A DNA stretch of 64,000 nt from DASVCN01 sp040905665. Lineage in GTDB: Bacteria; Deinococcota; Deinococci; Deinococcales; Trueperaceae. Shown here piece by piece: positions 32,657 to 42,272 of the stretch. The position numbers and the translations under genes were made by a program. Under the pieces are notes generated by a model. The model was not told where the DNA came from and ran no database searches. It saw nothing but the letters and a program-made list of their open reading frames with translations. The DNA lies in assembly GCA_040905665.1 (NCBI GenBank), contig JBBDRD010000027.1, positions 278,358 to 342,357 of the forward strand, given 5' to 3'. Within the stretch, counting starts at the first letter, position 1, and each line of letters opens with the position of its first letter.

Positions 32657-33724
32657 TTAGCTTCCTACGGGTTCTTCGTCACCGGTTTCGGCTGATTCGC
32701 CCGCTTCGCCGGCTCCTTTGTCCGCATCTTCGTCCGGAGCTTCGCCCATGGCGACCCCGCCGGCTGCTTCGTTCTTGGCCTCTTCGCCCGCTGCGGAGCT
32801 CTCAGTGGCTTCGCTGTCGGCTGCCTCGCTCGACGTATCTTGTGCCGATTCTTGAGCGGGTTCTTGGGCCGGTTCGCTCGTGGCCGCTGCTGTTCCGCCG
32901 CTACTGTCTGCTTCACCCTCGGCAAGCTGCGCGGCGGCCTTGATCGTGCGTTCCGGGGAGGATTCCGGGGTAGGCAGCGACTGGCGCGCCTCACCCGTAG
33001 TGGCCGCCGCGGTCTCGCTTTCGCCGTCATCAGCAACGTCGGCGCCGCCACGAACCTCCACGATCACATCGGCGAGCCGTGCGGTGACCAATTGGATCGA
33101 ACGGATGGCATCGTCGTTGCCCGGAATGATGAAGTCCAGTGTGTCGGGGTCGCTGTCGGTGTCGGCGAGGGCAACGGTGGGGATGCCCAGCTTGTTCGCT
33201 TCCTTGATCGCTATCGCTTCCTTGGTTGGATCGACGACGAAGAGCGCGTCTGGCAGACGGTTCATCTCGCGAATCCCGCCCAGGTAACGCTGCAGACGCT
33301 GCAGCTCCTTGCCCAGGTCTATCTGTTCCTTCTTGCTGTAACGCAGGATCGATTCATCCTCGAACATAGCTTCCAGTTCCTTGAGCCGCTCGACGCGGGC
33401 TCGCATGGTCCTGAAGTTGGTGAGCAAACCGCCCAGCCAGCGTTCGTTCATGAAGGGCATGCCGCAGCGCTTCGCTTCGGCAGCCAGGATCTCCTTGGCC
33501 TGCTTCTTGGTGCCCACGAACAAGATGGTGCCGCCACGGGTGGCCACATCCCGGAGGAAGTCGAATGACTTTTCGCTCTCCACCAGGGTCTTTTGCAGAT
33601 CGATGATGAAGATGCCGTTGCGCTCCGCGAAGATGTAGCGCTTCATCTTCGGGTTCCAGTGCTTGGTCTCGTGTCCGAAGTGAACTCCGGCTTCGAGAAG
33701 CTGTTTCATTCCAAGGTAAGACAT
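32657..33724 (-). CDS. rpsB: ribosomal protein S2 with long acidic C-terminal tail
   Basis: A 355-aa protein. Residues 1-230 are a complete S2 (LLEAGVHFGHETKHWNPKM, FVGTKKQAKEIL, ERWLGGLLTNFRT, PDALFVVDPTKEAIAIKEA). Residues about 230-355 are a low-complexity Ala/Glu/Ser/Asp tail that goes ~100 residues beyond common bacterial S2. GGAGG stands 5 nt before the ATG. It is the first gene of the operon; a TATCAT about 120 nt upstream (33844-33849, minus strand) is a possible -10. The tail probably is disordered; its role is unknown. Confidence 0.96.
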   Translation of the reverse strand: MSYLGMKQLLEAGVHFGHETKHWNPKMKRYIFAERNGIFIIDLQKTLVESEKSFDFLRDVATRGGTILFVGTKKQAKEILAAEAKRCGMPFMNERWLGGLLTNFRTMRARVERLKELEAMFEDESILRYSKKEQIDLGKELQRLQRYLGGIREMNRLPDALFVVDPTKEAIAIKEANKLGIPTVALADTDSDPDTLDFIIPGNDDAIRSIQLVTARLADVIVEVRGGADVADDGESETAAATTGEARQSLPTPESSPERTIKAAAQLAEGEADSSGGTAAATSEPAQEPAQESAQDTSSEAADSEATESSAAGEEAKNEAAGGVAMGEAPDEDADKGAGEAGESAETGDEEPVGS

Positions 33725-33966
33725 TCATTCCTCCGAGGCGGGACGTTGAGTATTGGGATTGCGGAGAATCGCCGCCGCTGCATTCTTGCTGGTGTTCTTG
33801 CGGCCTGCCAGACATCCCGCTGCTGGCGAGGCCAAACCTCACGATGATAGCAGATGGCCGCGGTGCGAGATCGCGTCGGATGAGACGAGGCATAATTCTC
33901 GCGAAGAGGAGGCGGCCGCTCTCTGGCGGCCGCCTAGCAAGTACCTCACCTTCGCGCTTGTGCTAA

Positions 33967-35091
33967 CTACTGCAGCGTCGCTAGCGCCTGCTGCGCTTCC
34001 TCGTGCTCAGGGTCGAGCTCGAGCGCCCGCTGGTAGGCTTCCTGTGCCGCCTGTGCGTCACCGGCCTCCCCGCGAGCTTCGTAGACCTCACCCAGGTAAT
34101 AGAAGGCGTCGGCGGTAAGGGGCTCCAATAGTGCTCCCTGTTGCGCCCTGCGCACAGCTTCGTCGTAGCGGCCCTGTTGTAGGTAGCCGCGAGCCAGGTA
34201 GGTGTAGAGGGGCGGATTGAAGATCGCCCCATTGATTTCCATCGACTGCTCGAAGTAGGGGATGGACTGCTCTACCTTGCCGCACTCGAAGAGGGCGATG
34301 GCGAGTTGCGAAACCGCCGAGAGTGACTGCGGATCGAGCGCGGCCGCCTGCGACAGTTCGTACTCGGCATTGTCGCAGCTGCCCAGTCGGTAGTGGATAT
34401 TGCCCAAGTTGTTGTGCGCCGAGGCGCTCACCGGGTCTAGAATTACTGCCCGGCGGAAGGCACTTAGCGCCTGCTCTAGGTTGCCAAGATCACGGTAGGT
34501 CTTGCCAAGGTTCACCTGAATGACCGAGCGTTCGCGCAGAGCCAACTCGGAGTCGGATGAAGCCGATGTGCTCACCGCCTGCTCCAGTGCTGTCTGCGCC
34601 GCCTGTAGGCTGCCCATTTGGAAAAGGATAACGCCCTTGGCGTTGAGGACGCGCGGATTCTCGGGGTCCTGCCCCTCGGCGATTTCGAGCGTGCGCAAGG
34701 CCTCACTCAATCTGTTCGGAAAGCGTCCCGGGTCGGCCAGGTACTGTTCCTGGTAGGCGAGCGCGAGCTGGACGTAAGCTTCGGAATTGTCGGAATCGAC
34801 TTCTATCGCCTGCTGGAAGGCCTCGATCGCCAGGGGGTAGTTGTTACGGCAAGCCAGCGCACGGCCGTTGCCTACCAGCGCCTCGGGATTCTCCGGCTCC
34901 AGTTTTAGCGCTTCCCGGTAGTAGTACTGCGCTAACTCGCAATCTCCGCTATTCAGGAACAGGGTTCCGTCACGGACGAAGTCCTCCACACCGGCCTCGC
35001 CGTTCTGGGCGACCGCGACGGTTGACAGGCCAGTGGAGAAGATCGTGCCTAGCACGATTAGTAGGAGTGGTAGTGCCCTTCTAATCAACAA
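33967..35091 (-). CDS. exported TPR-repeat protein
   Basis: A 374-aa protein with an N-terminal signal peptide (ALPLLLIVLGTIFSTGLS then VAVAQ) and about eight to nine tetratricopeptide repeats, for example YYREALKLEPENPEALVGNG, AIEAFQQAIEVDSDNSEAY and AFRRAVILDPVSASAHNNLG. The whole mature protein is a TPR superhelix, so it probably is a periplasmic scaffold; no enzymatic domain is visible. The start is TTG-TTG with GGAGG 5 nt upstream. It is divergent from ctaA and stands apart from the rpsB operon by 240 bp. Confidence 0.85.
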   Translation of the reverse strand: MLIRRALPLLLIVLGTIFSTGLSTVAVAQNGEAGVEDFVRDGTLFLNSGDCELAQYYYREALKLEPENPEALVGNGRALACRNNYPLAIEAFQQAIEVDSDNSEAYVQLALAYQEQYLADPGRFPNRLSEALRTLEIAEGQDPENPRVLNAKGVILFQMGSLQAAQTALEQAVSTSASSDSELALRERSVIQVNLGKTYRDLGNLEQALSAFRRAVILDPVSASAHNNLGNIHYRLGSCDNAEYELSQAAALDPQSLSAVSQLAIALFECGKVEQSIPYFEQSMEINGAIFNPPLYTYLARGYLQQGRYDEAVRRAQQGALLEPLTADAFYYLGEVYEARGEAGDAQAAQEAYQRALELDPEHEEAQQALATLQ

Positions 35092-35410
35092 AATGTCCTC
35101 CGGTTCTCGACGGGGCCCATCGAACCGATGGCTGCGAGAGTAGCGTTTGCGTGTTCCAGGGCGCGAAGCAGCGGTTTAATGCACACGCCACCAAGATTAC
35201 ATGCTCTACCGTCATCATTACCAGCGTCCGTGAGAGGCCGGTGTGCCCCTGCCGTGCTGTTTGGTTAGATGCAGGAAGTCGGAAGTGCGTGGCGAGGTGG
35301 TAGCATGACAGCAATTGGGAGAGCGGTCGGGAGACAGATCACCTCGAACGCCGGCTCTAGGCCTGCGCCGATACCATTTGCCTAACGGCCCCCAACCGGA
35401 ACCCTTATCG
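35092..35410. other. divergent intergenic region, no clear signal
   Basis: The 319 bp between the TPR gene and ctaA carry no open frame that I can support, no consensus -35/-10 pair and no strong hairpin. The only fixed site is the GGAGG that serves the TPR gene at 35097-35101 on the minus strand. Confidence 0.5.
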
Positions 35411-36382
35411 ATGCGCCTGAATAGCATTTCCACTATCCGACTGTCGGCCCTCACTTTGGCTGCCAACATAGTAGTCATCCTGCAGGGGGCCGTGGTGCGT
35501 GCCACGGGCTCCGGAGCCGGCTGCGGCAGTCATTGGCCCTCCTGCAACGGCCAGGTCGTTCCCTTGGGCCACGGGACCGAAGCGTTCGTGGAGTACAGCC
35601 ACCGCCTGCTGTCGTTGGGCGTGTTGATACTAGGCGCTTGGCTCCTTTCGAGAGCGTATCGCGTCAGGCGTGACAAGCCGGGACTGTTCGCCTTCGCCGG
35701 CGCTGCCTTCGTTTTCCTCATTATCGAGGCGCTGCTAGGCGCCCTAACGGTCGTGTTGGGCTATACCGGTGACAATGTGAGCACCAGCCGAGGTCTGATG
35801 GTGGCCGTCCACCTCGTCAACTCCCTCATGCTGGTGGGGACTCTGGCTGGAACCGTGCTCTACGCTCGTGAGAAGCCTCCCTCCTGGCCGCTCGGTCTTG
35901 GCAGCCAGGGGACGCTAGCCACCGTTCTTTCGGTTGGCATGCTGGGAATGCTGGTGCTTATGTTCAGTGGCGGCATAGCGGCCATGGGAAATACCATGTT
36001 CCCCTCTGATTCGCTGGCGGAGGGCCTGGCCGCCGACTTCGACACCAGTTCCCATCCCCTGATCAGGTTGCGGATGCTGCATCCGGTGATCGCCATAACC
36101 GTGGGGATTTACCTATTCATCAGCCTGGGCCTCGCTTGGCTGATCAAGCCGGTGCCGCAAGCGCGTTCGCTTGCGAGGGCTCTGCTGTTGGTCTATCTGG
36201 TTCAGCTCGCCGTTGGTACGCTCAATTTTGCGATGCTGGCCCCGATGCTGCTGCAGCTTTTGCATCTTGCCCTGGCGGTGACTGCATTCGGCCTGCTTTC
36301 CGCCCTGGCGGTGACTGCCCTCGGCATTCCCGCTGCCGCCACTAGCCGTGAAGCCGGCGTTTCCCCTCTGGAGAACTTCTAA
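35411..36382 (+). CDS. ctaA: haem A synthase, CtaA/COX15 family
   Basis: A 323-aa membrane protein with eight hydrophobic segments. Histidines in EYSHRLLSL, AVHLVNSLML, LHPVIAITVG and LLHLALAVTAF sit at the haem-ligand positions of the family; QGAVVRATGSGAGCGSHWP is the conserved first-loop signature with a Cys pair. It oxidises haem O to haem A for cytochrome c oxidase. A longer frame starts at a TTG at 35315, but the ATG at 35411 puts the first membrane segment at the normal place. The stop is directly followed by the ATG of ctaB. Confidence 0.93.
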   Translation: MRLNSISTIRLSALTLAANIVVILQGAVVRATGSGAGCGSHWPSCNGQVVPLGHGTEAFVEYSHRLLSLGVLILGAWLLSRAYRVRRDKPGLFAFAGAAFVFLIIEALLGALTVVLGYTGDNVSTSRGLMVAVHLVNSLMLVGTLAGTVLYAREKPPSWPLGLGSQGTLATVLSVGMLGMLVLMFSGGIAAMGNTMFPSDSLAEGLAADFDTSSHPLIRLRMLHPVIAITVGIYLFISLGLAWLIKPVPQARSLARALLLVYLVQLAVGTLNFAMLAPMLLQLLHLALAVTAFGLLSALAVTALGIPAAATSREAGVSPLENF

Positions 36383-37300
36383 ATGCATACGTATTCGTCC
36401 CCTCCTGCGCCCGTCCCGCGTGCAACATGGCGCGATTATCTGACCCTAACCAAACCCAGGGTAATAAGCCTCCTGCTGCTAACCACCGTGGGTGCAATGT
36501 TCATCGCGGCGCGCGGCTTCCCGGGTTGGCTGCCGCTACTTGGCCTTCTGGTGGGCGGTTATATGTCGGCCGGCGCCGCAGGCGTCTACAACATGATCTA
36601 CGACCGCGATATCGACAAGCGGATGAAGCGCACCTCCAAGCGTCCCATGGTCACCACGGTTGTCTCGACTCGCAATGCGGTCATATTCGCCGTCGCACTC
36701 ACGCTGCTGTCGTTCCTCGCAATCGTCGCCGTCTCCAACGTGCTGGCGGCGCTACTGTCGTGGGCTGGTATCGCCTTCTACGTAATCATCTATACGATCT
36801 GGCTCAAACGCACGACCTGGCAAAACATAGTCATCGGAGGCGCAGCCGGCGCAATCCCGCCTCTAGTGGGTTGGGCCGCCGTGACGGGCGAGCTGAGCTT
36901 CCTGGCCTGGTGCCTGTTCACGCTAATTTTCCTGTGGACGCCGGTACATTTTTGGGCGCTGGCGCTGATGATCAAGGAGGATTACCGGGCGGTCGGCGTG
37001 CCGATGGCGCCGCTTGTGATCGGCGACCGCGCCACCGTGCTGCAGATGGTGATGTACGCGCTCCTGACGATGGTGCTCACCATCCTGCCCTTCGTCATGA
37101 GAGAGTTCAGCGTGATATATTTCGGAGCTGCGCTGGCGCTCAATCTGGTTCTGGTATGGCGCGTGTTCAGGCTCTACCAGGTGGTCCAGCGTGGCGAGAA
37201 GATCGACAAGGTCGCGGCGTTGCCCGTCTACAAGTACTCGATGACCTATCTGGCGCTGATATTCCTCACCATGGCCCTCGACCGCATGTTCTTCCTCTGA
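36383..37300 (+). CDS. ctaB: protoheme IX farnesyltransferase (haem O synthase)
   Basis: A 305-aa UbiA-family prenyltransferase. The first Asp-rich site is NMIYDRDIDKRMKRTSKRP and the second loop lies near FLWTPVHFWALALMIKEDYR, both diagnostic for CtaB/CyoE. About nine membrane segments. It adds a farnesyl group to haem B, giving haem O for CtaA. It starts at the base after the ctaA stop, so the two are coupled and the pathway order (CtaB then CtaA) is reversed in the operon. Confidence 0.96.
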   Translation: MHTYSSPPAPVPRATWRDYLTLTKPRVISLLLLTTVGAMFIAARGFPGWLPLLGLLVGGYMSAGAAGVYNMIYDRDIDKRMKRTSKRPMVTTVVSTRNAVIFAVALTLLSFLAIVAVSNVLAALLSWAGIAFYVIIYTIWLKRTTWQNIVIGGAAGAIPPLVGWAAVTGELSFLAWCLFTLIFLWTPVHFWALALMIKEDYRAVGVPMAPLVIGDRATVLQMVMYALLTMVLTILPFVMREFSVIYFGAALALNLVLVWRVFRLYQVVQRGEKIDKVAALPVYKYSMTYLALIFLTMALDRMFFL

Positions 37301-37319
37301 TTCCTCCCTCGAGCAGCGA

Positions 37320-38123
37320 ATGAACGAGAGATTCTCCGGTAAACAGGCGCCTCCCCGAACGAACGCAGTCTCCGCCCGGACGCTCCTTACCCGTAAGTGG
37401 CTATTGGGGCATCTACTTGCTCTGCTGCTCATCGTTCTTTTCGTCAACTTCGGCATGTGGCAGCTCCGGCGCCTCGACCAGCGCCAATCGAGCAACACTC
37501 TCATCGCGCAGCGTGCGGCGGCTCGGCCGCAGCCGCTCGGGGAGTTGTTGGAAAGCCACGCTCAGGAACCAGAGGTTCTTGCCTATCGGCGTGCCTATGC
37601 ACAGGGCAGCTTCGAGCCCGAGTTCGAACTGCTACTGCGCTCCCGCAGCCATCAGGGGGTGGCGGGTTGGCACGTCTTGACGCCGTTGGTGCAGGAGAGC
37701 GGACGGGCACTGCTGGTCGACCGCGGTTGGGTTCCATACGAGATGGACACCTTGCCATTAGAGGAGGCGAGCCCGCCGGCCGGTGAGGTGAGGGTGGAGG
37801 GAGTCGTGAGGCTCGAGCAGGACCCTCCCAAGGGGTGGGCGGCCAACTTCGCACCGCGCGATCCGGGAGAGGGTTCATTGGCCTCGTCGTACTATGTCGA
37901 TGTCGACCGGCTTTCCGGGCAGATTCCGTTTCCGCTCGAGCCGGTGTACCTGGAGCAGGTGGCCCAGGATCCGGCGCAGACAGGCGAATTGCCGCTGCCG
38001 CCCGAGCGGGAGGAGCTTAACAGCGGCTCTCACCTCTCCTACGCCCTGCAGTGGTTCTCGTTTGCGGTCATCGGTCTGATCGGGTACGCGATTTTGTTGT
38101 GGAGGACGGCACGAGGGGAGTAG
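37320..38123 (+). CDS. SURF1 family cytochrome oxidase assembly protein
   Basis: A 267-aa protein with one membrane helix near each end (about 25-45 and 243-260), the SURF1 layout. Typical motifs are FGMWQLRRLDQRQ after the first helix, YRRAYAQGSFEPEFELLLRS, GVAGWHVLTPLV and ALLVDRGWVP. It helps insert haem a into oxidase subunit I. It follows ctaB by 19 nt in the same direction, completing a haem-A assembly operon. The oxidase structural genes are not in the window. Confidence 0.92.
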   Translation: MNERFSGKQAPPRTNAVSARTLLTRKWLLGHLLALLLIVLFVNFGMWQLRRLDQRQSSNTLIAQRAAARPQPLGELLESHAQEPEVLAYRRAYAQGSFEPEFELLLRSRSHQGVAGWHVLTPLVQESGRALLVDRGWVPYEMDTLPLEEASPPAGEVRVEGVVRLEQDPPKGWAANFAPRDPGEGSLASSYYVDVDRLSGQIPFPLEPVYLEQVAQDPAQTGELPLPPEREELNSGSHLSYALQWFSFAVIGLIGYAILLWRTARGE

Positions 38124-38213
38124 GGGCCGATCCTGCCCGCCATTTCCGAGTATCCCAGGCGATCGCCAAATTTCTTTCCCGCCGCTCGGCCCTTAGCTGT
38201 CATACTGAAAGTA

Positions 38214-39359
38214 ATGTTTCGTTTCCTCCACATTGCCGATCTGCACCTGGGTTGGGAGCCGGCTTTCCTGGACCCAAAACGAGCCCGGGAACGACGCTCG
38301 AGGCGCGACAAGGTACTCGAGCAAGCCGTCGACTTCGCTCTCGCATCAGAGTTGCAGCTGGTGGTAATCGCCGGCGATCTATTCGAGACACACCGGCCCG
38401 AGCCCACCCTCGTGCAGCACGTCTTGGCTCAATTGCGCCGCCTCGAGGAGGCAGGGGTGGCCGTGGTGACGACTCCCGGCAACCACGACGAAATCACCTA
38501 TGCGGACTCGGTTTACCACCAGGCGAAGGCTGAGTGGCCGGGACTGCTGGTCATAAACCCTTTGGCCGAGCATGTGGGCACGTTCGAGCTGGGCGGAGAG
38601 AAGGTCTTTCTCTACAGCCTGGCCTACACCGGTGGGGTGACTCCGGCGCACCGTCCCCTGGCCGGGTTTCCGCGTCTCGACGCGGACGGCTTTCACCTGG
38701 CGGTCTTCCACGGGACACTCGGCAGCGGCGACGAGCGAAGTCTTCCACTCGACCGCGCTGCACTCCAAGCAGCGGGCTACGACTACGTGGCGCTGGGCCA
38801 TATCCACCTGCCGGGTGAGATCGAGCTGGGTCGCACGAAGGTCGTCTACAGCGGATGCCAGGAGGGCAAGGGTTTCGACGACGCAGGCGTGCCGTACTGG
38901 ACCGTTGTTTCTAGTGACGGCGTTTCGAGCAGCGGCGTGTCTGGCGGCGGCGGACGCTGTGAAGTTACGCGCGAACCTCTCGAGATCCAGCGCATTCATG
39001 TCGAGGAGTTGGACCTCACTCATTTCGAGGCGGTTGAGGAGATCAGTGCCGGAATCGAAGAGTTGGCTCACGAGGACGCTATGGTGCGTCTGCGCCTGGT
39101 TGGCTCACTGCACTTCCCGCTTGATCCCGACGAGCTACTCTCGCGTTACTCCCACCGCTTCTACCACCTCGAGATCCGGGACGACAGCGACTCGGTGGGC
39201 GCCGACCTCCTCGACGAATGGGCAGCTGAGAAGACGATCCGAGGAACGTTCGTAAGGCGCATGCGAGAGACGCTTGACCGTGCCGAGACCAGCGAGCAGA
39301 GGCGAACGGCAGTCCGCGCTCTGCGGTACGGCATCCGCGCATTCCGGAGGGCCGGATGA
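38214..39359 (+). CDS. SbcD/YhaO-like DNA metallophosphoesterase
   Basis: A 381-aa Mre11-type nuclease. The five phosphoesterase motifs are clear: FRFLHIADLHLGWEP, VIAGDLFETHRP, TTPGNHDE, LAVFHGTLGSGD and DYVALGHIHLP. The C-terminal part (LDLTHFEAVEEI onward) is the capping region. It differs from classical SbcD and, with the partner at 39356, resembles the Bacillus YhaO-YhaN pair. The stop overlaps the partner start (ATGA). CATACT lies 7 nt before the ATG, a probable leaderless start. Confidence 0.9.
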   Translation: MFRFLHIADLHLGWEPAFLDPKRARERRSRRDKVLEQAVDFALASELQLVVIAGDLFETHRPEPTLVQHVLAQLRRLEEAGVAVVTTPGNHDEITYADSVYHQAKAEWPGLLVINPLAEHVGTFELGGEKVFLYSLAYTGGVTPAHRPLAGFPRLDADGFHLAVFHGTLGSGDERSLPLDRAALQAAGYDYVALGHIHLPGEIELGRTKVVYSGCQEGKGFDDAGVPYWTVVSSDGVSSSGVSGGGGRCEVTREPLEIQRIHVEELDLTHFEAVEEISAGIEELAHEDAMVRLRLVGSLHFPLDPDELLSRYSHRFYHLEIRDDSDSVGADLLDEWAAEKTIRGTFVRRMRETLDRAETSEQRRTAVRALRYGIRAFRRAG

Positions 39360-42232
39360 GTTCGCTCCGCTGGCTAGAGCTGGAACTGAGCGGCTTCGGC
39401 CTCTACGAGGACGTCCGGATCATGTTTCCGCCTGGGCTCGGCGTTTTCGTGGCGCCCAACGAGGCCGGTAAGAGCACGGCGGTTGCAGGTTTGGCGGCGG
39501 TAATCTATGGCCTACCGTCGAATAGCGATCCCAGCGGCTGGGGCAGCTCGAAGTACCGAAGTTACAGCGCGAAGACAAGGTTTAGTGGGCGAGTCGAGTT
39601 CCTGGCCCGCGACGGACGACGGTATGAGGTCCGTCGTGACTTCGAGAGCCACGAAGTGGCCGTACGTTGCCTGGAGCCAGGACGGGAAGCGACCCTCTTC
39701 GACGGCAAGCACAACCCCGGCGCACGCAAGGGAAGTGGCCAGTACGAAACCCTCTTGAGTGAGCTCGTTGGCCTCACTTCGGCCGAACTGTTCAAGCAGA
39801 CGTTCAGCATCGAACAGCCCTTGCGCACCGACGAAGGACTCTCCCACGATGTCGCCGGGCTGCTCGCCGGCTCCGGCGGAGGCTCTCACCGCGACGCGCT
39901 GCAGTACCTGGAGGAACAGATCTCGCGGAGGACACGCTACACGGGCGATCTGGGCCTACCCGGTCGCAACAAGAACAAGGATCGCGAACTCCAGGAGTTG
40001 AAGGACAAGATTTGGGAGCTGAAGCAGGCGATCGTAGCTGGTAGCGACGCCGCCGACGGTTTGCAGAGGATTCAGGCTGAACTGACCGAGCGAAACAGCG
40101 AACTGGAGCAACTAAGGAAGCTTGCCGGGCAACTCGAACTCAAGGAGACGAGCGCCGGAGAATGGTTGGCGGCGCAAGAAGCGTACTCGAGGGAGCAACG
40201 AACCCTGAGCGACCTGAGTGGAAAGCTTCGCCGTGCCGAGGAGCTGGAGCGTAGAGCAGAGGTGCTCAGACTCCCCTCGGAAGAGGAAAGCCGCGAGGTC
40301 GAGCGTGACTGGGGCTTCGTGGAGGGCGTTGCCGGCGGCTTTTTGAAGGCTCGCAGGGAGGACGCCAGGGAGGTGCTCGGAGAGTTCCGGCTCTATAGCG
40401 AGGCAGGTGAATCGGTAGAGGCGACGCGCCGGCAACTGGCCCGTTACGCTACTCTGGCACGAGCCCCAGAGGCTGCGCTTGGGGAGATCGGCGCCCACGA
40501 AGAGGTCGAGAAACGGCTCGAGGCGGCGGCCGGGCAAGCCCGCATGCACCTACATGAGCTTGAACGGCACCAGGTCGACCACGACCCGAATAGGGGCTTC
40601 GAGGATGTAGCCGGGTTGAGCGAAGAGCAGATCGCGCAGCTTCGTCTTGATGCCAGGACCAAACGAGGCGCAGGGGCGCTTGCCACAGTCGTGGGTGCGG
40701 TGGTGGGTGCGATCCTCGGCCTGCTGGTTGCCTGGGCGTTTCAGCTTGACCTGCCCATGTTGCTCCTCGCGACGTTGATTCTGGCCCTCGCGGGCGGGGC
40801 AGTACCAGTCGTGGTAACCGGCCGCCACAAGGGGGAGCGTGGCCTTGCGGCCCAACGGCAGTTGGATCGCCACGAAAGATGGCGGGCGCGAGTTGAGAGC
40901 GTCCCACCACTACCCGATTTCTCGCCGTATCAGGAGAGAGTGGAGCAGGCCGCTAAGGAACTCCGGTCGTTTCGCGATCGGGTGGAACCGTACCGGCAAG
41001 AGTACGGCGACATCACGAGCGCCTACACCGACTTCGAGGCGCAGCGGCGGAAGCTGGCTGCAGAGGAAGGAGCGGTGGCGCGTTACGCACGTGACTTCTG
41101 GAGCGTGGCCGTGGACGAGGTCGCGACCGCCGACCCCCTCTCGGCAGGCGGATGCTGGCAGCGTTCGGGCCACTTTCTATCAGCGATCGGCTATAGCGCC
41201 GGCACGGTGAACGAACTCGTCCGCAGCATCGAGCGACTCGATAGCGAGTGGGACGAGCTGGCTCGGGACGCCGCGACTTGGGATGCCAGGAACAGCTCCA
41301 GGAGCAAGCGGGAATTGGAGCTTTCCAAGATCGAGGCGGTGCTTCAGGGAATTCTCGATGGCGAGGGGGTCGAAGGGCTCGACCGGCTTGGGGAGAAGGT
41401 AACGGCCAAGCAGTTGGACGCGGTGGCCGAGAGGAACAGGTTCAAGGAGGTCTGCGACCTCAATCCCGAGCTTCCCCGGCACGACGACCCCGGCGACCAA
41501 GCAGGTAACGGGCCCGGTGGCCGACGAGGCGAGGTCGTAGGGGCCCGGCGACGTTACGCGGAGGAGTCGGCCGAGCTGACCCAACGCATGGAGGCGCTGG
41601 AGACACAAGTCCACTCCCTCCTGCGTCAGCGTTCCGAGAAGGAGGGTGCTAAGCCGCCTAACATCGCCGCCATGGAGATCCGGCTTAACGAACTGCACGA
41701 GCAACAGCAGGAACTGCAGTTCGAGGTGGGCGCTTACGCACTCGCCTACACGGCCATGTCGCAGGCAAGTCGCGACTTTCAGGACGAGTACCTGGAAAGG
41801 CTGTCCGATCTCACCACCCGCTACTTTGGCGAGTTCACCGGGAGGCCACGGCGCCAGGTGACCTTCCAGGAGGAGTTCGGAGTACAGGTCGTCGAGGAGG
41901 GTGGCGTAGTGTTGGATCCTAGTCGCCTTAGTCAGGGAGCACAGGATCAGCTTGCCCTGGCTGCCCGGCTCGCCATCGCCGATATGCTAGGTAACGACGT
42001 GCAGCTGCCTTTGGTCTTCGACGACCCGTTTCAGAATTGCGATGAGGATCGCTTGAGCAGGATAGAGGAGAGTCTGCGGACCATAGCTACCAGACGTCAG
42101 ATAGTCGTCCTCTCGCATGAGAAGCGGTTTCTTGCTTGGGGTGGACCTGTAATCGTGTTTGTGAGTGATGATCACAACTCCGCCGAGCAGTTCGACGATT
42201 CATTCGAGTCGGTCCACCGCGGCTTAGATTGA
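39356..42232 (+). CDS. SbcC/Rad50-like ATPase with membrane hairpin (YhaN-like)
   Basis: A 958-aa ABC-type SMC-like ATPase. The N-terminal half-site has Walker A APNEAGKST (33-41); the C-terminal half has the signature LSQGAQDQLALAARLAIAD (about 855) and Walker B LPLVFDDPFQNCDEDR. Between them are coiled coils interrupted at about 438-488 by two hydrophobic helices (TVVGAVVGAILGLLVAWAF and LLLATLILALAGGAVPVVV). No zinc-hook CxxC is seen, and the membrane hairpin in mid-coil is the feature of YhaN. With the nuclease at 38214 it should act on DNA ends near the membrane. Translation is coupled to it by a 4-nt overlap. Confidence 0.88.
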   Translation: MSSLRWLELELSGFGLYEDVRIMFPPGLGVFVAPNEAGKSTAVAGLAAVIYGLPSNSDPSGWGSSKYRSYSAKTRFSGRVEFLARDGRRYEVRRDFESHEVAVRCLEPGREATLFDGKHNPGARKGSGQYETLLSELVGLTSAELFKQTFSIEQPLRTDEGLSHDVAGLLAGSGGGSHRDALQYLEEQISRRTRYTGDLGLPGRNKNKDRELQELKDKIWELKQAIVAGSDAADGLQRIQAELTERNSELEQLRKLAGQLELKETSAGEWLAAQEAYSREQRTLSDLSGKLRRAEELERRAEVLRLPSEEESREVERDWGFVEGVAGGFLKARREDAREVLGEFRLYSEAGESVEATRRQLARYATLARAPEAALGEIGAHEEVEKRLEAAAGQARMHLHELERHQVDHDPNRGFEDVAGLSEEQIAQLRLDARTKRGAGALATVVGAVVGAILGLLVAWAFQLDLPMLLLATLILALAGGAVPVVVTGRHKGERGLAAQRQLDRHERWRARVESVPPLPDFSPYQERVEQAAKELRSFRDRVEPYRQEYGDITSAYTDFEAQRRKLAAEEGAVARYARDFWSVAVDEVATADPLSAGGCWQRSGHFLSAIGYSAGTVNELVRSIERLDSEWDELARDAATWDARNSSRSKRELELSKIEAVLQGILDGEGVEGLDRLGEKVTAKQLDAVAERNRFKEVCDLNPELPRHDDPGDQAGNGPGGRRGEVVGARRRYAEESAELTQRMEALETQVHSLLRQRSEKEGAKPPNIAAMEIRLNELHEQQQELQFEVGAYALAYTAMSQASRDFQDEYLERLSDLTTRYFGEFTGRPRRQVTFQEEFGVQVVEEGGVVLDPSRLSQGAQDQLALAARLAIADMLGNDVQLPLVFDDPFQNCDEDRLSRIEESLRTIATRRQIVVLSHEKRFLAWGGPVIVFVSDDHNSAEQFDDSFESVHRGLD

Positions 42233-42272
42233 GTGGGTAAAGGCAAGTCGCCACAGGGTAGAGTCGAAGAGG

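Noticed and set aside
36427..37323. 298-codon + strand frame inside ctaB
   Set aside because: Shadow of ctaB in another frame; translation is Arg/Gly/His-rich and the real frame has clear CtaB motifs.
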